This document shows positions 23,935 to 34,159 of a stretch of 64,000 bases of DNA, one piece after another (position 1 is the first letter of the stretch; each line of letters begins with the position of its first letter). The translations under genes were made by a program, and so were the position numbers. This DNA is from Chromatiales bacterium. GTDB taxonomy: Bacteria > Pseudomonadota > Gammaproteobacteria > Ectothiorhodospirales > Ectothiorhodospiraceae. A model generated the notes under the pieces. It was given only the letters and a program-made list of their open reading frames with translations. It searched no databases and was not told the origin of the DNA. The DNA lies in NCBI GenBank assembly GCA_028695255.1, contig JAQVJI010000002.1:1-64000 (forward strand), in the 5' to 3' direction.

Positions 23935-24531
23935 ATGATGCGACACGCGCGCGATCATCGACTGAGCATCGAAGACTATCTGGCCCGCGAGAACGACGGC
24001 GTGGTCCGCCACGAATACGTGGCGGGCGAAGCCTATGCGATGACCGGAGCCAGCCCGCGCCACAACATCATCGCGGGCAACGTCTTTGCGCGCCTGCGCG
24101 AGCGGGCCCGCGGCGGTCCTTGCCGGGTCTTCATCTCCGACATGAAACTGCGCGTCGAGGCGGCGGACGCCTTCTACTACCCCGACGTCCTCGTCACCTG
24201 CGAGCCCGCGGGCGACGATGCCCGCTTCATGACCGATCCCTGCGCACTGGTGGAAGTGCTGTCGCCCTCGACCGCGAGCATCGACCGGCGCGAGAAGCTG
24301 CTGGCCTATCGCAGCCTGCCGTCGCTGGGCGAGTACGTGATCGTCGATCCGCGCCGACGGCACGTCCTCGTACACCGGCGGGAGCACGGGGTCTGGCACG
24401 CGCTGCTGCTGGAAAACGGCGACGATCAGGTCGTGATCGGCTGCCTCGACACCCCGATCACGCTCGACGACATCTACGAGGACGTAGCCTTGCCGGATGT
24501 CTGCGAGCCGTGGGAGGAATACGTCGCCTGA
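23935..24531 (+). CDS. Uma2 family (PD-(D/E)XK-like) endonuclease
   Basis: [85 protein letters not shown]. Confidence 0.92.
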   Translation: MMRHARDHRLSIEDYLARENDGVVRHEYVAGEAYAMTGASPRHNIIAGNVFARLRERARGGPCRVFISDMKLRVEAADAFYYPDVLVTCEPAGDDARFMTDPCALVEVLSPSTASIDRREKLLAYRSLPSLGEYVIVDPRRRHVLVHRREHGVWHALLLENGDDQVVIGCLDTPITLDDIYEDVALPDVCEPWEEYVA

Positions 24532-24577
24532 CGACGCAACCGGAAACCGAATGACGACATCCAGGGAGGGAACCCGC

Positions 24578-25249
24578 ATGCCCATCACCGACTGGCCGGC
24601 CGACGAACGCCCGCGCGAGAGACTGCTGTCGCGCGGCGCGGCCACGCTCTCCGACGCCGAATTGCTGGCGATCTTCCTGCGCACCGGCATCGCCGGCAAG
24701 ACGGCGGTCGATCTCGCGCGCGAACTGCTCGAACGCTTCGGCGGCCTGCGTCCGCTGTTGCAGGCCGACCTCGACCGCTTCTGTGAGGCGAAAGGTCTCG
24801 GCACGGCGAAATACGCGCAGCTTCAGGCCGTGCTCGAAATGGGCCGCCGGCATCTGGACGAGACGCTCAAGCGCGGCGATGCGCTGACCTCGCCCGACGA
24901 CACCCGCCGCTACCTCGCCGCGCGTCTGCGCGATCATCCGCACGAGGTGTTCGCGATCCTGTTCCTCGACAACCGGCATCGCGTCATCGCCTTCGAGGAG
25001 CTGTTCCAGGGCACCATCGACGGCGCCTCCGTGCATCCGCGCGAGGTGGTGCGGCGCGTGCTCGCGCACAACGCAGCCGCGGTGATCCTCGCCCACAACC
25101 ATCCCTCCGGCGTCGCCGAACCCTCGGCGGCCGATGCCCGCATCACGCAACGATTGAAGGACGCGCTGGCGCTGATCGACGTGCGCGTGCTCGATCACCT
25201 GATCGTCGGCGACGAGAGCGTGTCGCTGGCCGAGCGCGGACTGTTATGA
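24578..25249 (+). CDS. radC: DNA repair protein RadC (JAB domain)
   Basis: [37 protein letters not shown] ... [39 protein letters not shown]. Confidence 0.96.
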   Translation: MPITDWPADERPRERLLSRGAATLSDAELLAIFLRTGIAGKTAVDLARELLERFGGLRPLLQADLDRFCEAKGLGTAKYAQLQAVLEMGRRHLDETLKRGDALTSPDDTRRYLAARLRDHPHEVFAILFLDNRHRVIAFEELFQGTIDGASVHPREVVRRVLAHNAAAVILAHNHPSGVAEPSAADARITQRLKDALALIDVRVLDHLIVGDESVSLAERGLL

Positions 25250-25621
25250 CGTCTTCTCGAACTGACCGGTCTGCAACAGCACCAGCGTGCAGGCGTGTTC
25301 CCAGGGAATGCCCGCCGCGTCGAGCCGGGTCTGGAGGGCTTCGGACTCCGTGCCAGGATTGAGGATCACCCGGCCGGGCTTGAGGCCGATCATGTCGTCG
25401 GCCTGCGCCTCGCCCTTGTCGGGTCCGACGTAGACCGTGAGCGTGTCCACCGAGTCCTGAACCGCGCCGAGCGCCGGCACGGCCGGGATGCCCTCGATGG
25501 CCTCGGCCTTCGGGTGGATCGGAATCACGCGATGGCCGTATTCGCGCAGCATGCGCACGGCACGGTTGGAATAGCGGTCCGGCTTCGGGCTCGCGCCCAG
25601 CACGACGACGGTCTGGCTCAT
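25244..25621 (-). CDS. CoA-binding domain protein
   Basis: [47 protein letters not shown]. Confidence 0.88.
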   Translation of the reverse strand: MSQTVVVLGASPKPDRYSNRAVRMLREYGHRVIPIHPKAEAIEGIPAVPALGAVQDSVDTLTVYVGPDKGEAQADDMIGLKPGRVILNPGTESEALQTRLDAAGIPWEHACTLVLLQTGQFEKTS

Positions 25622-25641
25622 GTCGGTTTCGCTGTCGGGGA

Positions 25642-26277
25642 TCAGGGCTGGCTGCGCTTGCTCGCCAGCCACTTGATGATCGGCTCCCACTGCTCGCGGT
25701 CGATGCCGGTGGCGTAGGGCGCCATTTCGAAGATGCCGATGCCGCGCTCGGCGGCCCGGATGTAGTTCATGCTGTCGCGCAGATGGGTCAGGAACGGCAC
25801 CTTGAGGCCCTTGAGGAATTCCTCCAGCTCCCAGTAGATGTTCGTGACCTCGCGCGCGCGATTGGCGACCAGCGCGATCTTCGCCTTGTTGCCCGTGACC
25901 GGCGCCGAGGCCTTCACTTCCTCGACGAATTTCGCCGCCGCGCGCATGTCGATCGGCGACGGCAGCACCGGGATCAGAATGGTCTCGGCCTTGCGCAGCA
26001 GATTGGCGAGGTCGCGGCCATGCACCGCGGCCGGCGGGTCCATGATCACGTACTCGGTGTCGCGCGGGGTGCGCAGCGCCTCGCTGTGCGCCGCCACGCC
26101 GATGATCGGCGGCCGTCCGACGCCGCGCACGGCGAGCCAGCCCAGGCTCGATTCCTGCGGATCGAAGTCGGCCAGCACCACCTTGTGGCCTTCGTTGGCG
26201 AAATGACTGGCGAGATTGGTGGCGAGCGTGGTCTTGCCCGAACCGCCCTTGGCGTTCAGGACCATGATGTGGCGCAT
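25642..26277 (-). CDS. ParA/MinD-like ATPase, no ParB partner
   Basis: MRHIMVLNAKGGSGKTTLATNLASHFANEGHKVVLADFDPQES. Confidence 0.9.
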   Translation of the reverse strand: MRHIMVLNAKGGSGKTTLATNLASHFANEGHKVVLADFDPQESSLGWLAVRGVGRPPIIGVAAHSEALRTPRDTEYVIMDPPAAVHGRDLANLLRKAETILIPVLPSPIDMRAAAKFVEEVKASAPVTGNKAKIALVANRAREVTNIYWELEEFLKGLKVPFLTHLRDSMNYIRAAERGIGIFEMAPYATGIDREQWEPIIKWLASKRSQP

Positions 26278-26480
26278 GGCGGATCCCCCTTGGTTGTAGC
26301 CCCTCGACCGGCCCCGGAGCGAAGCCGCGATGTACACCCGTTCAAGCCTAGCTCACGGACCGGGCCGTGTCACGGAACGAATCTCCCGGCGGTGGGGGAC
26401 GATTTGCGCGTTCGCATGCATGCATACTCTGCACTGTTCGTGACGGATCGGATTTCCTGCCAACCATCGGGCGCGCCAGC

Positions 26481-27110
26481 ATGAGAATGAAAAACCGCGT
26501 TGCGAGCGGATCGCACCAGCCGGGGCCTTCCGAGCGACTCGGGCGGTATGTCAGCGCCATGCCCGATGTGGTCACGAGTGCGATGTTCCTGTCGGTATGG
26601 ATCGCGCCTTTCGCGCTGGGCCCCAAGGCCGTGGGCGACGCCATGCTCGTGATGCTGGTCGAGTTCGTCCTGATTCATGGCTGCGGGATGTTCGGGGCGG
26701 TGGTGACCGACACGGATATGAAGCGTCGCCAACGATTGATGACTCTCGTCGCACTGGCGCTGGCCTATCTCGTATTCATCTTTCTCTTTTCGGTCCTGTT
26801 CGATGCCTGGTGGCCGTATCTGGTGTTTTCCTGGCTTGTGCTCGGCAAGGTTGCGGCCGTGTTTCGCCCGGGGGTGACTCAGGAACAGGCGCATCGGCAG
26901 CAGACGCTTGCGTGGGTGGAATCCGCCGTCGCCTATCTCGGGCTCGTGTTCTTGACCCTGTTCGTGCCACTGCCCCGCCTCGGCATGACGCTGGACGTGC
27001 AGCCGCAATTCGGTCTCGATGGAAGCGGGGTCTGGATCGACGAACCGCATCGGGTGATTGCATTCGGCGTCTTGTATTTCGGGGTGCTGGCGTGGAGCAA
27101 GGCGAGGTGA
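26481..27110 (+). CDS. Hypothetical multi-pass membrane protein
   Basis: 209-aa ORF with several hydrophobic segments; no family recognised. Confidence 0.65.
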   Translation: MRMKNRVASGSHQPGPSERLGRYVSAMPDVVTSAMFLSVWIAPFALGPKAVGDAMLVMLVEFVLIHGCGMFGAVVTDTDMKRRQRLMTLVALALAYLVFIFLFSVLFDAWWPYLVFSWLVLGKVAAVFRPGVTQEQAHRQQTLAWVESAVAYLGLVFLTLFVPLPRLGMTLDVQPQFGLDGSGVWIDEPHRVIAFGVLYFGVLAWSKAR

Positions 27111-27426
27111 CGCTCGTAACCGGCCCATAGACAACCCGTATCTTTATCAACGACCGTTTGGCCGGCCGATTTCGGCGGCGTCAGCACCGTGGCGATCCCT
27201 CACGAAGCCCAATCACCCAGAAATATCCAACTCCGTTGGGAAGTTTCCTGCGGTACGTCCGCGTAATGCTGTGTGCGCCCGGGCTTGTGCCAACCAGCCC
27301 CCGTTTCCATCGACAAATGGACTTGATGTGGACCAGATCTCTTGTTTGCAACGTTCGTTCTCGCGCACGCCCCAGACCGGGCGGAGTCGCCGTTCCGGTC
27401 CGTTCACATTCCATCCCGGAGACCCC

Positions 27427-28698
27427 ATGCGTATCCTGCCGATCCTGCTTCTGTTCCTGTCCACCCCGGTCTTCGCCGCGCTCAACGACACCGGCCAGGG
27501 CCTGTGCTACGACGGCGCATCGCTCGTCACCTGCAACTCAGGCAACACCGGCGACGGTGCGATCTATCCGCGCCAGGACGGGCGTTTCGGACGCGACGCG
27601 CAGGCAGCGGCCGGCTTGCTGAGCAAGACCGGCGCCGGCGCGGTCGGCTTCGACTTCACGCGGATCTGCATGTCGGGCGAAGCGGCCGGAACCGGCACCT
27701 GCCCGGCCAACCCGACTCCGGGCACCGAGCCCAACGACTGGGCCTGCACGCGCGACAACGTCACCGGGCTGGTGTGGTCGATCGAGACCATCGGTCCCGG
27801 CGACTGGAACGCCGCCACCACGACGCATCCGGCCAACCATAACGGGGCCATCCGTTGCGGTTTCGGCAGCGACTGGCGGGTGCCCCACAGCCGCGAGTTG
27901 CAATCCATCCTGCACCATGGCGTCACCGATCCCGCCATCGACGTGGCGTTCTTCCCCGATACGCTATCGAACTGGTACTGGAGCATGGACGAATACGCGC
28001 CCAACACGGATTCGGTATGGCTGGTCAACTTCTTCGATGGAAGTGATCTCCCCGGCGAAAAGACGCTCAATGGCGGCTCGGTTCGTCTCGTGCATGGCGC
28101 GCCGATCCCCGACGGCAACTTCACCGTCAATGGCGACGCCACCGTCCAGGACGACTCGACCGGGCTGACCTGGGATCGATGCTCCTGGGGACAGAACGGC
28201 AGTGACTGCGCGAGCGGCAGCGCCAGCATTCACACCTGGGCGGAGGCATTGGGCGTGGCGGTAACGGCGAATGCCATGAACTACAAGGGCTACAACGACT
28301 GGCGGCTGCCCAACCGCACCGATCTAGAATCGCTGGTGGCCATCTCGACGCCCGTACTCGCCATCGACGCCGCCACCTTCCCGAATACGCCGGCAACGCC
28401 TTTCTATTGGACTTCGACCACCTATGCGTATGCAACGAACGATGCCTGGTATATCGACTTCGCTCATGGCATCTCCCCACCGGCGGGCGCCAAGACCACT
28501 CCCATGTACGTCCGCCTCGTGCGCGGCGGTCAGTCGTTCGACGCCCTGGCAAGTGGGGCCGCGCACGTCCCGACGCTCTCCGAGTGGGGCATGATCCTGC
28601 TGAGTCTGCTGATCGCCGGGCTCGCCGTATTTTCCCTTCGACGCGACGCTCGCTCCTTCTCGTCAATGGTCAACCTCGGGCGTGAGGGAGTGCCGTGA
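27427..28698 (+). CDS. Exported protein with two DUF1566 (Lcl C-terminal) modules and IPTL-CTERM sorting signal
   Basis: Signal peptide MRILPILLLFLSTPVFA; DWRVPHSRELQSI and DWRLPNRTDLESL; C-terminal VPTLSEWGMILLSLLIAGLAVFSLRR. Confidence 0.9.
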   Translation: MRILPILLLFLSTPVFAALNDTGQGLCYDGASLVTCNSGNTGDGAIYPRQDGRFGRDAQAAAGLLSKTGAGAVGFDFTRICMSGEAAGTGTCPANPTPGTEPNDWACTRDNVTGLVWSIETIGPGDWNAATTTHPANHNGAIRCGFGSDWRVPHSRELQSILHHGVTDPAIDVAFFPDTLSNWYWSMDEYAPNTDSVWLVNFFDGSDLPGEKTLNGGSVRLVHGAPIPDGNFTVNGDATVQDDSTGLTWDRCSWGQNGSDCASGSASIHTWAEALGVAVTANAMNYKGYNDWRLPNRTDLESLVAISTPVLAIDAATFPNTPATPFYWTSTTYAYATNDAWYIDFAHGISPPAGAKTTPMYVRLVRGGQSFDALASGAAHVPTLSEWGMILLSLLIAGLAVFSLRRDARSFSSMVNLGREGVP

Positions 28699-28788
28699 TT
28701 GACAGGATGGTCCGCTGCACCGATGCTTGACCGGGCATGGAAACCGTCATGCGGAAAAGATGTCCGCAGAAGGAGCGCCGGGGATCGT

Positions 28789-29904
28789 ATGTCCTCCAGA
28801 CCCACCAGTACGCTTGCCGCCCTGCGTCAACTCGCTTCCCTGGGGTTGCCGGGCAAGGCCGTATTGCCGGATGCCATCCGGTTGCTGGGTGCCGCCGTCG
28901 GCTTCGAGATGGCGGGCGCGTTCCATGTGAATCACCGCTGCCGGATCGTCGATGCCCATCTCCCAACCGATCTGCCACCGGAATTGCTGATCGATTACAC
29001 CGAGAACTTTCTCAATCGGCCGGACGGCGAGGGCGCCATCGGGCCAACGACCGAAGCCGGTTTGAGGAGTGATCTCCGGACCATTCACACCAGCCGTTAC
29101 GTCGATCGGCGGACGCTGATGCGTACGGAGTTCTGGAATCGCGTGCTGCATCCGGCGGGGATCGCCTGGCGGGTTAGACTCCCGCTGCGTTCCGGTCGCT
29201 TGCCGCTCGCCAACGTCGACCTGACCCGACCCATCGGCACCCCGGATTTTTCCGCCGCGGACATCCGCTTCCTGGAGCAAGCCCAACCCTGGATGTGCCA
29301 CGCGCTGGCCCGCGTCGATGATGTCGGCCGGGCGGACGGCGAGCCATCCTTTCCCGCGGGTGAAAGCAGCATCCTGATCCTCGATGCCGGTGGAAAGATC
29401 CTTTCCGCCAGTCCCGGCGCCCTGACCCTGCTTCATCAGGCGATCGACACACCATTGGCGCCGGGGGATCTGCACAGGTCCACGCAGGGCGACGCAAGAA
29501 CGCTGCCGCGAAGGTTGGCGCGTGCCGTAGGCGCGTCGCTCGCATGTGCGCCCGCCGACCTGCCTGCCGCGACGATACGCAACAGCCACGGCTTCTTCAG
29601 CCTGCGTGCCTATGCGCTCGACGCTTTCGTCCCGGGTTCACCCCTGCAAGTCACGCTGCACATCGAAAAACGCATGCCGTTGCGGCTAAGATTGTTCCGC
29701 TCTCCACGGTTCCTTGCGCTGTCTCCGCGCGAACGCGACGTCTGTCTCGGCCTGATCGCAAACCGACCGCTGGCCGAGATCGCCCGGCAACTCGGCATCA
29801 AGCGCTCCTCCGTCGTCCATCACGCCAGTCTGCTCTACCAGCGTCTGGACATCGCCGGTCAGAAGGACCTGTTGCCCGCGCTGCTGGGAGAAACTTGCTC
29901 ATGA
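28789..29904 (+). CDS. LuxR-type HTH transcriptional regulator
   Basis: C-terminal LSPRERDVCLGLIANRPLAEIARQLGIKRSSVVHHASLLYQRLDI; SD aggagcg upstream. Confidence 0.85.
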   Translation: MSSRPTSTLAALRQLASLGLPGKAVLPDAIRLLGAAVGFEMAGAFHVNHRCRIVDAHLPTDLPPELLIDYTENFLNRPDGEGAIGPTTEAGLRSDLRTIHTSRYVDRRTLMRTEFWNRVLHPAGIAWRVRLPLRSGRLPLANVDLTRPIGTPDFSAADIRFLEQAQPWMCHALARVDDVGRADGEPSFPAGESSILILDAGGKILSASPGALTLLHQAIDTPLAPGDLHRSTQGDARTLPRRLARAVGASLACAPADLPAATIRNSHGFFSLRAYALDAFVPGSPLQVTLHIEKRMPLRLRLFRSPRFLALSPRERDVCLGLIANRPLAEIARQLGIKRSSVVHHASLLYQRLDIAGQKDLLPALLGETCS

Positions 29905-30074
29905 ACCACTGTCCGTGGAACCATCGCCCGGCGTGGGGTCGGATAACCGAGGGAGATCTTGCGGGTAGGACTGTTGCTCTGTCCTTTGCAAGACGCGCGA
30001 TTCGGGTTGCCGCGTTGTCCGCCCGTTCGATCGAAACCATTTTCACGGCCTGGCTTTTCAGGGGGCATGGAGAG

Positions 30075-30650
30075 ATGTTCACGATCCGTTGGCGCGCCAT
30101 CATGGTGGCGCTACTGCTTGCGTGCCTTTGCCTGACCCTCCCGCCCGCGTTCGCTGGAGACACCCCTGCGGCGCGCAAGGACCTGCGTCGGATGGGTATG
30201 ACGTCCACCGGAAAGCCGGTTGCGAAGGTCGTCCGCTCGAGCGGGCATGCGGGAACGGGGAAGAACCTGACCAAGTCGGTAGCCATCGTCACTGCAACCG
30301 TCCAGAATTGCATCCAGACCGATGATCTCCTGCGCCGGACCTGCGCGCGCATCGGGCACAATCTGTCCGAAAAGAATCGTGCGTACTGTGCTGTACCGGC
30401 TGATCCCTTCGAACGGCGCACCCAGGAACCGTACCGTCGGTTCAGGGAATCCCACCGCGAGATCTTCATGGCAAATCCCACCGAGATCGACAAGGTCGTC
30501 GAAGCCGCACAACGCGCGTTCGAGCGTCAGTTCGCCGAGGTCATCGCCGGGCGGGTTTCGATGTTCGATCTCGAATCACTCCACCGTCAGACGACAGGGC
30601 CATGCGTCGCCATGGAGCGATCGTTGAACCAGCCCGGCGGACAACGTTAG
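30075..30650 (+). CDS. Hypothetical exported protein with four cysteines in the mature part
   Basis: Signal peptide MVALLLACLCLTLPPAFAGD; four mature Cys residues; no family recognised. Confidence 0.6.
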   Translation: MFTIRWRAIMVALLLACLCLTLPPAFAGDTPAARKDLRRMGMTSTGKPVAKVVRSSGHAGTGKNLTKSVAIVTATVQNCIQTDDLLRRTCARIGHNLSEKNRAYCAVPADPFERRTQEPYRRFRESHREIFMANPTEIDKVVEAAQRAFERQFAEVIAGRVSMFDLESLHRQTTGPCVAMERSLNQPGGQR

Positions 30651-30719
30651 GCCCATACGGATCATCGGGGGCAGGCCGGTCAGCTACGGCATCGGCGGCC
30701 GTTCTTCGATCCCACCCCG

Positions 30720-32186
30720 TCACGAAAGCCCCAGCTTCTCCCACATCTCGTCCACGCGTCGTTTCACGTCCTCGCGCATGGCGATCGGCCGGCCCCATTC
30801 GCGGCTGGTCTCGCCCGGCCATTTGTGGGTGGCGTCGAAACCGATCTTGGAGCCGAGACCGGACGCCGGCGAGGCGAAGTCGAGATAGTCGATCGGCGTG
30901 TTCTCGATCATCACCGTGTCGCGCGCCGGGTCCATGCGCGTGGTCATGGCCCAGATCACGTCCTTCCAGTCGCGCGCGTTCACGTCATCGTCGGTGACGA
31001 TGACGAACTTGGTGTACATGAACTGGCGCAGGAAGCTCCACACGCCGAGCATCACGCGCTTGGCGTGGCCGGGATATTGCTTGCGCATGGTGACGACCGC
31101 GAGGCGGTACGAACAGCCCTCGGGCGGCAGATAGAAATCGCTGATCTCGGGGAACTGCTTTTGCAGGATCGGCACGAACACCTCGTTCAGCGCCACGCCG
31201 AGGATCGCGGGTTCGTCGGGCGGGCGGCCGGTGTAGGTGCTGTGGTAGATCGGATCGCGGCGGCGCGTGATGCGCTCGATCGTGAACACCGGGAATTCGT
31301 CCACCTCGTTGTAATAGCCCGTGTGGTCGCCGAACGGGCCTTCGGGCGCGCGGTCGTTCGGATGGATCACGCCTTCGAGCACGATCTCGGCACTCGCCGG
31401 CACCAGCAGATCGGAACCCAGCGCCTTGACGAGTTCGGTGCGTGAGCCGCGCAACAGGCCCGCGAAGGCGTGTTCGGACAATGAGTCGGGAACGGGCGTG
31501 ACGGCGGCGAGAATGGTCGCCGGATCGGCGCCGAGCGCGACCGCGACCGGAAAGGGTTCGCCCGGATGCGCCTCGCACCAGTCGCGGAAATCCAGCGCGC
31601 CGCCGCGATGCGACAGCCAGCGCATGATGACGCGATTGGGGCCGATCACCTGCTGGCGATAGATGCCCATGTTCTGGCGTTCCTTGCGCGGACCCTTGGT
31701 GATGACGAGACCCCAGGTGATGAGCGGACCGGCGTCCTCGGGCCAGCAGGTCTGGATCGGGTAGGCGTCGAGATCGACCGCCGCACCTTCCTCGACCACC
31801 TCCTGGCAAGGCGCCGAGCCGACCTTCTTCGGCGCCATGTCGAGTACCTTCTTGAACACCGGCAGCGTGGCCCAGGCCTCGCGCAGGCCCTTCGGCGGAT
31901 CGGGTTCCTTGAGGAAGGCGAGCAGCCGGCCGACCTCGCGCAGCGCCTCGACCGAATCCTCGCCCATGCCGAGCGCGACGCGCTTCGGCGTGCCGAACAG
32001 GTTGCCGAGCACCGGAATGGCATGGCCCTTCGGGCGCTCGAACAGCAGTGCCGGTCCGCCGCGTCGCAACGTGCGGTCGCAGATCTCGGTCATTTCGAGG
32101 TTGGGATCGACCTCGACGCCGATGCGCTTGAGTTCGCCCTCGGCCTCGAGTTTTTGCAGGAAATCGCGCAGGTCTTTGTATTTCAT
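30720..32186 (-). CDS. ubiD: 4-hydroxy-3-polyprenylbenzoate decarboxylase UbiD
   Basis: [62 protein letters not shown]. Confidence 0.96.
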   Translation of the reverse strand: MKYKDLRDFLQKLEAEGELKRIGVEVDPNLEMTEICDRTLRRGGPALLFERPKGHAIPVLGNLFGTPKRVALGMGEDSVEALREVGRLLAFLKEPDPPKGLREAWATLPVFKKVLDMAPKKVGSAPCQEVVEEGAAVDLDAYPIQTCWPEDAGPLITWGLVITKGPRKERQNMGIYRQQVIGPNRVIMRWLSHRGGALDFRDWCEAHPGEPFPVAVALGADPATILAAVTPVPDSLSEHAFAGLLRGSRTELVKALGSDLLVPASAEIVLEGVIHPNDRAPEGPFGDHTGYYNEVDEFPVFTIERITRRRDPIYHSTYTGRPPDEPAILGVALNEVFVPILQKQFPEISDFYLPPEGCSYRLAVVTMRKQYPGHAKRVMLGVWSFLRQFMYTKFVIVTDDDVNARDWKDVIWAMTTRMDPARDTVMIENTPIDYLDFASPASGLGSKIGFDATHKWPGETSREWGRPIAMREDVKRRVDEMWEKLGLS

Positions 32187-32267
32187 GCGCGGATGGTAGC
32201 ACTGCCCTTGCGGCCCGGCGACGGCGGCCCGAAACTACGCGCCATCTTCACGAGAGGAAGTCCCCGC

Positions 32268-32759
32268 ATGATCGAACGTCTCATCGAACGCGCGCTGTTC
32301 GGCAGCCGCTGGTTGCTCGCGCCCATCTATCTCGGTCTCACGCTGGCGCTGGTCGCGCTGGGCCTGAAGTTCTTCCAGGAGATCCTGCACGTTCTGCCGC
32401 ACGTGTTCGAGATCGGCGAGGTCGATCTGGTGCTCACCGTGCTGGCGCTGATCGACCTGGTACTGGTGGCCGGGCTGCTGGTGATGGTGATGTTTTCGAG
32501 CTACGAGAATTTCGTGTCGGAGATCGACGTCGAGAACCGCGGCGACAAGCTCTCCTGGCTCGGCAAGCTCGACACGAGTTCGCTCAAGCTCAAGGTCGCG
32601 GCGGCGATCGTCGCCATCTCGTCCATCCACCTGCTGAAGGCCTTCATGAACATCCAGGCGATTCCGAACGACAAGCTCGTCTGGTACGTGGTCATGCACA
32701 TGACCTTCGTGTTCTCGGCGCTACTGATGGGCGTACTCGACCGCATCACCAAGCACTGA
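32268..32759 (+). CDS. YqhA/UPF0114 family membrane protein
   Basis: [31 protein letters not shown] ... [14 protein letters not shown]. Confidence 0.88.
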   Translation: MIERLIERALFGSRWLLAPIYLGLTLALVALGLKFFQEILHVLPHVFEIGEVDLVLTVLALIDLVLVAGLLVMVMFSSYENFVSEIDVENRGDKLSWLGKLDTSSLKLKVAAAIVAISSIHLLKAFMNIQAIPNDKLVWYVVMHMTFVFSALLMGVLDRITKH

Positions 32760-32766
32760 AACGGGA

Positions 32767-33198
32767 TCAGCCCGGCAGCAGCCGCTGCCACCAGCGGCGG
32801 CGGTTGGCCGGTACCGGCGCGGTCTCCTCGATGTGCGAGGGTGCCGGTCGGGAGATGATCCAGCGCGGCAGGATCTTCAGACCGCTCGACCCGCAGGAGG
32901 CACCGAGGTGGTTCGGGTCGTAGACCTTGACGAGCTGCGGCGTCTCCAGCGAGTCCGCATAGACGATGCCGCAGTAGTCGTGTTCGTGTTCCTTTTTCAG
33001 CAGCGCATCGAGTTCCGCCAGCACGCGTGCAAGTGCCTCGCCTTCGAGCGGTTCGGCCGGCAGTTCCTCACCCACCTGATAGACGTACCAGGCGCCGGTC
33101 GTGCGCACGGCTTCCCACAGCGCGTCGAGCTGCGGCCAGCGCAGCACGCCGTTGAAGCCACCGGCCCACAGGGTTTCGAAGGACGTCTGGTCGTTCAT
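32767..33198 (-). CDS. Conserved hypothetical protein
   Basis: 143-aa ORF translationally coupled (ATGA) to the upstream exonuclease III-like gene. Confidence 0.7.
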   Translation of the reverse strand: MNDQTSFETLWAGGFNGVLRWPQLDALWEAVRTTGAWYVYQVGEELPAEPLEGEALARVLAELDALLKKEHEHDYCGIVYADSLETPQLVKVYDPNHLGASCGSSGLKILPRWIISRPAPSHIEETAPVPANRRRWWQRLLPG

Positions 33199-33959
33199 GC
33201 GAACTCCGCCACCACCGGTGCGTGATCGGACGGGCGCTCCAGCCGACGCGGCGCCTTGTCGATCCAGCAGCGAGTGCAGTCTCGTGCCAGCGCGCGGCTG
33301 GCGAGGATGAGGTCGATGCGCAGGCCGAGATTGCGACGGAAGCCGGCCGCGCGGTAGTCCCACCACGAGAAGCTCGCCGGCTCCTGTTCGAAGCGGCGGA
33401 AGCAGTCCTCGAGGCCGAGATCCAGGATCTGCTTCAGCGCCTCGCGCTCCGGCGTGGAGCACAGGATTTTCTCGCGCCAGGCCTCGGGGTCGTGCACGTC
33501 GCGATCGTTGGGCGCGATGTTGAAGTCGCCGACCACGGCGATCATCGGATGACGCGCGATTTCATCGGCGAGAAAGGCGCGCACCCGGTCCAGCCAGTGC
33601 AGCTTGTGGGCGTACTTGTCGGAACCCACCTCCTGTCCGTTCACCACGTACAGATCGACCACCCGCAGGCCGTCGAAGCTCGCGGCCAGGATGCGTCGCG
33701 CCGGATCGTCGAGATCGGGGATGTCGGTGACGACGTCGACGGCGGGCGTCTTCGACAGCAGCGCGACGCCGTTGTAGGTCTTCTGCCCCGCGAACGCGGC
33801 GTGATAACCCGCGGCCTCGATCTCGATCTGCGGGAACTGGTCGTCGGTGAGCTTGGTTTCCTGCAACGCCAGCACGTCGGGCTGCTCGGCGGCCAGCCAG
33901 TCCAGCACCTGCGGCAGGCGGACCTTGAGGGAATTGACGTTCCAGGTGGCGATCTTCAT
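33195..33959 (-). CDS. xth: Exodeoxyribonuclease III (second copy)
   Basis: MKIATWNVNSLKVRLPQVLDWLAAEQPDVLALQETKL ... VGDFNIAPNDRDVHDP ... SDHAPVVAEF. Confidence 0.94.
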   Translation of the reverse strand: MKIATWNVNSLKVRLPQVLDWLAAEQPDVLALQETKLTDDQFPQIEIEAAGYHAAFAGQKTYNGVALLSKTPAVDVVTDIPDLDDPARRILAASFDGLRVVDLYVVNGQEVGSDKYAHKLHWLDRVRAFLADEIARHPMIAVVGDFNIAPNDRDVHDPEAWREKILCSTPEREALKQILDLGLEDCFRRFEQEPASFSWWDYRAAGFRRNLGLRIDLILASRALARDCTRCWIDKAPRRLERPSDHAPVVAEFA

Positions 33960-34049
33960 CGGCAGGACTTCGGGTCGATCACGACGGGGTCACAAAGTCT
34001 ACACGTCCCGGCGGACGCTGACAGGCGTGTCGGCGACCCGCGGTTTTAT

Positions 34050-34086
34050 ATAGCCACTCACTATCGAACAAATATAAACATTCAAT
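34050..34086 (+). promoter_or_regulatory. OxyR-like binding site upstream of ahpC
   Basis: ATAG-N7-CTAT-N7-ATAT-N7-CAAT, 14/16 to the OxyR motif; followed by TTGGAT-18-GATAGT. Confidence 0.7.
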
Positions 34087-34159
34087 TGGATGCTATTCAA
34101 AGAATCCCCGATAGTTGCAACCGTTGATTTCGCAACCCCCACTCATCGAGGAGAAAACC

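Noticed and set aside
27427-28698. Possible diversity-generating retroelement target (DUF1566)
   Set aside because: No reverse transcriptase, Avd or template repeat seen in the window.
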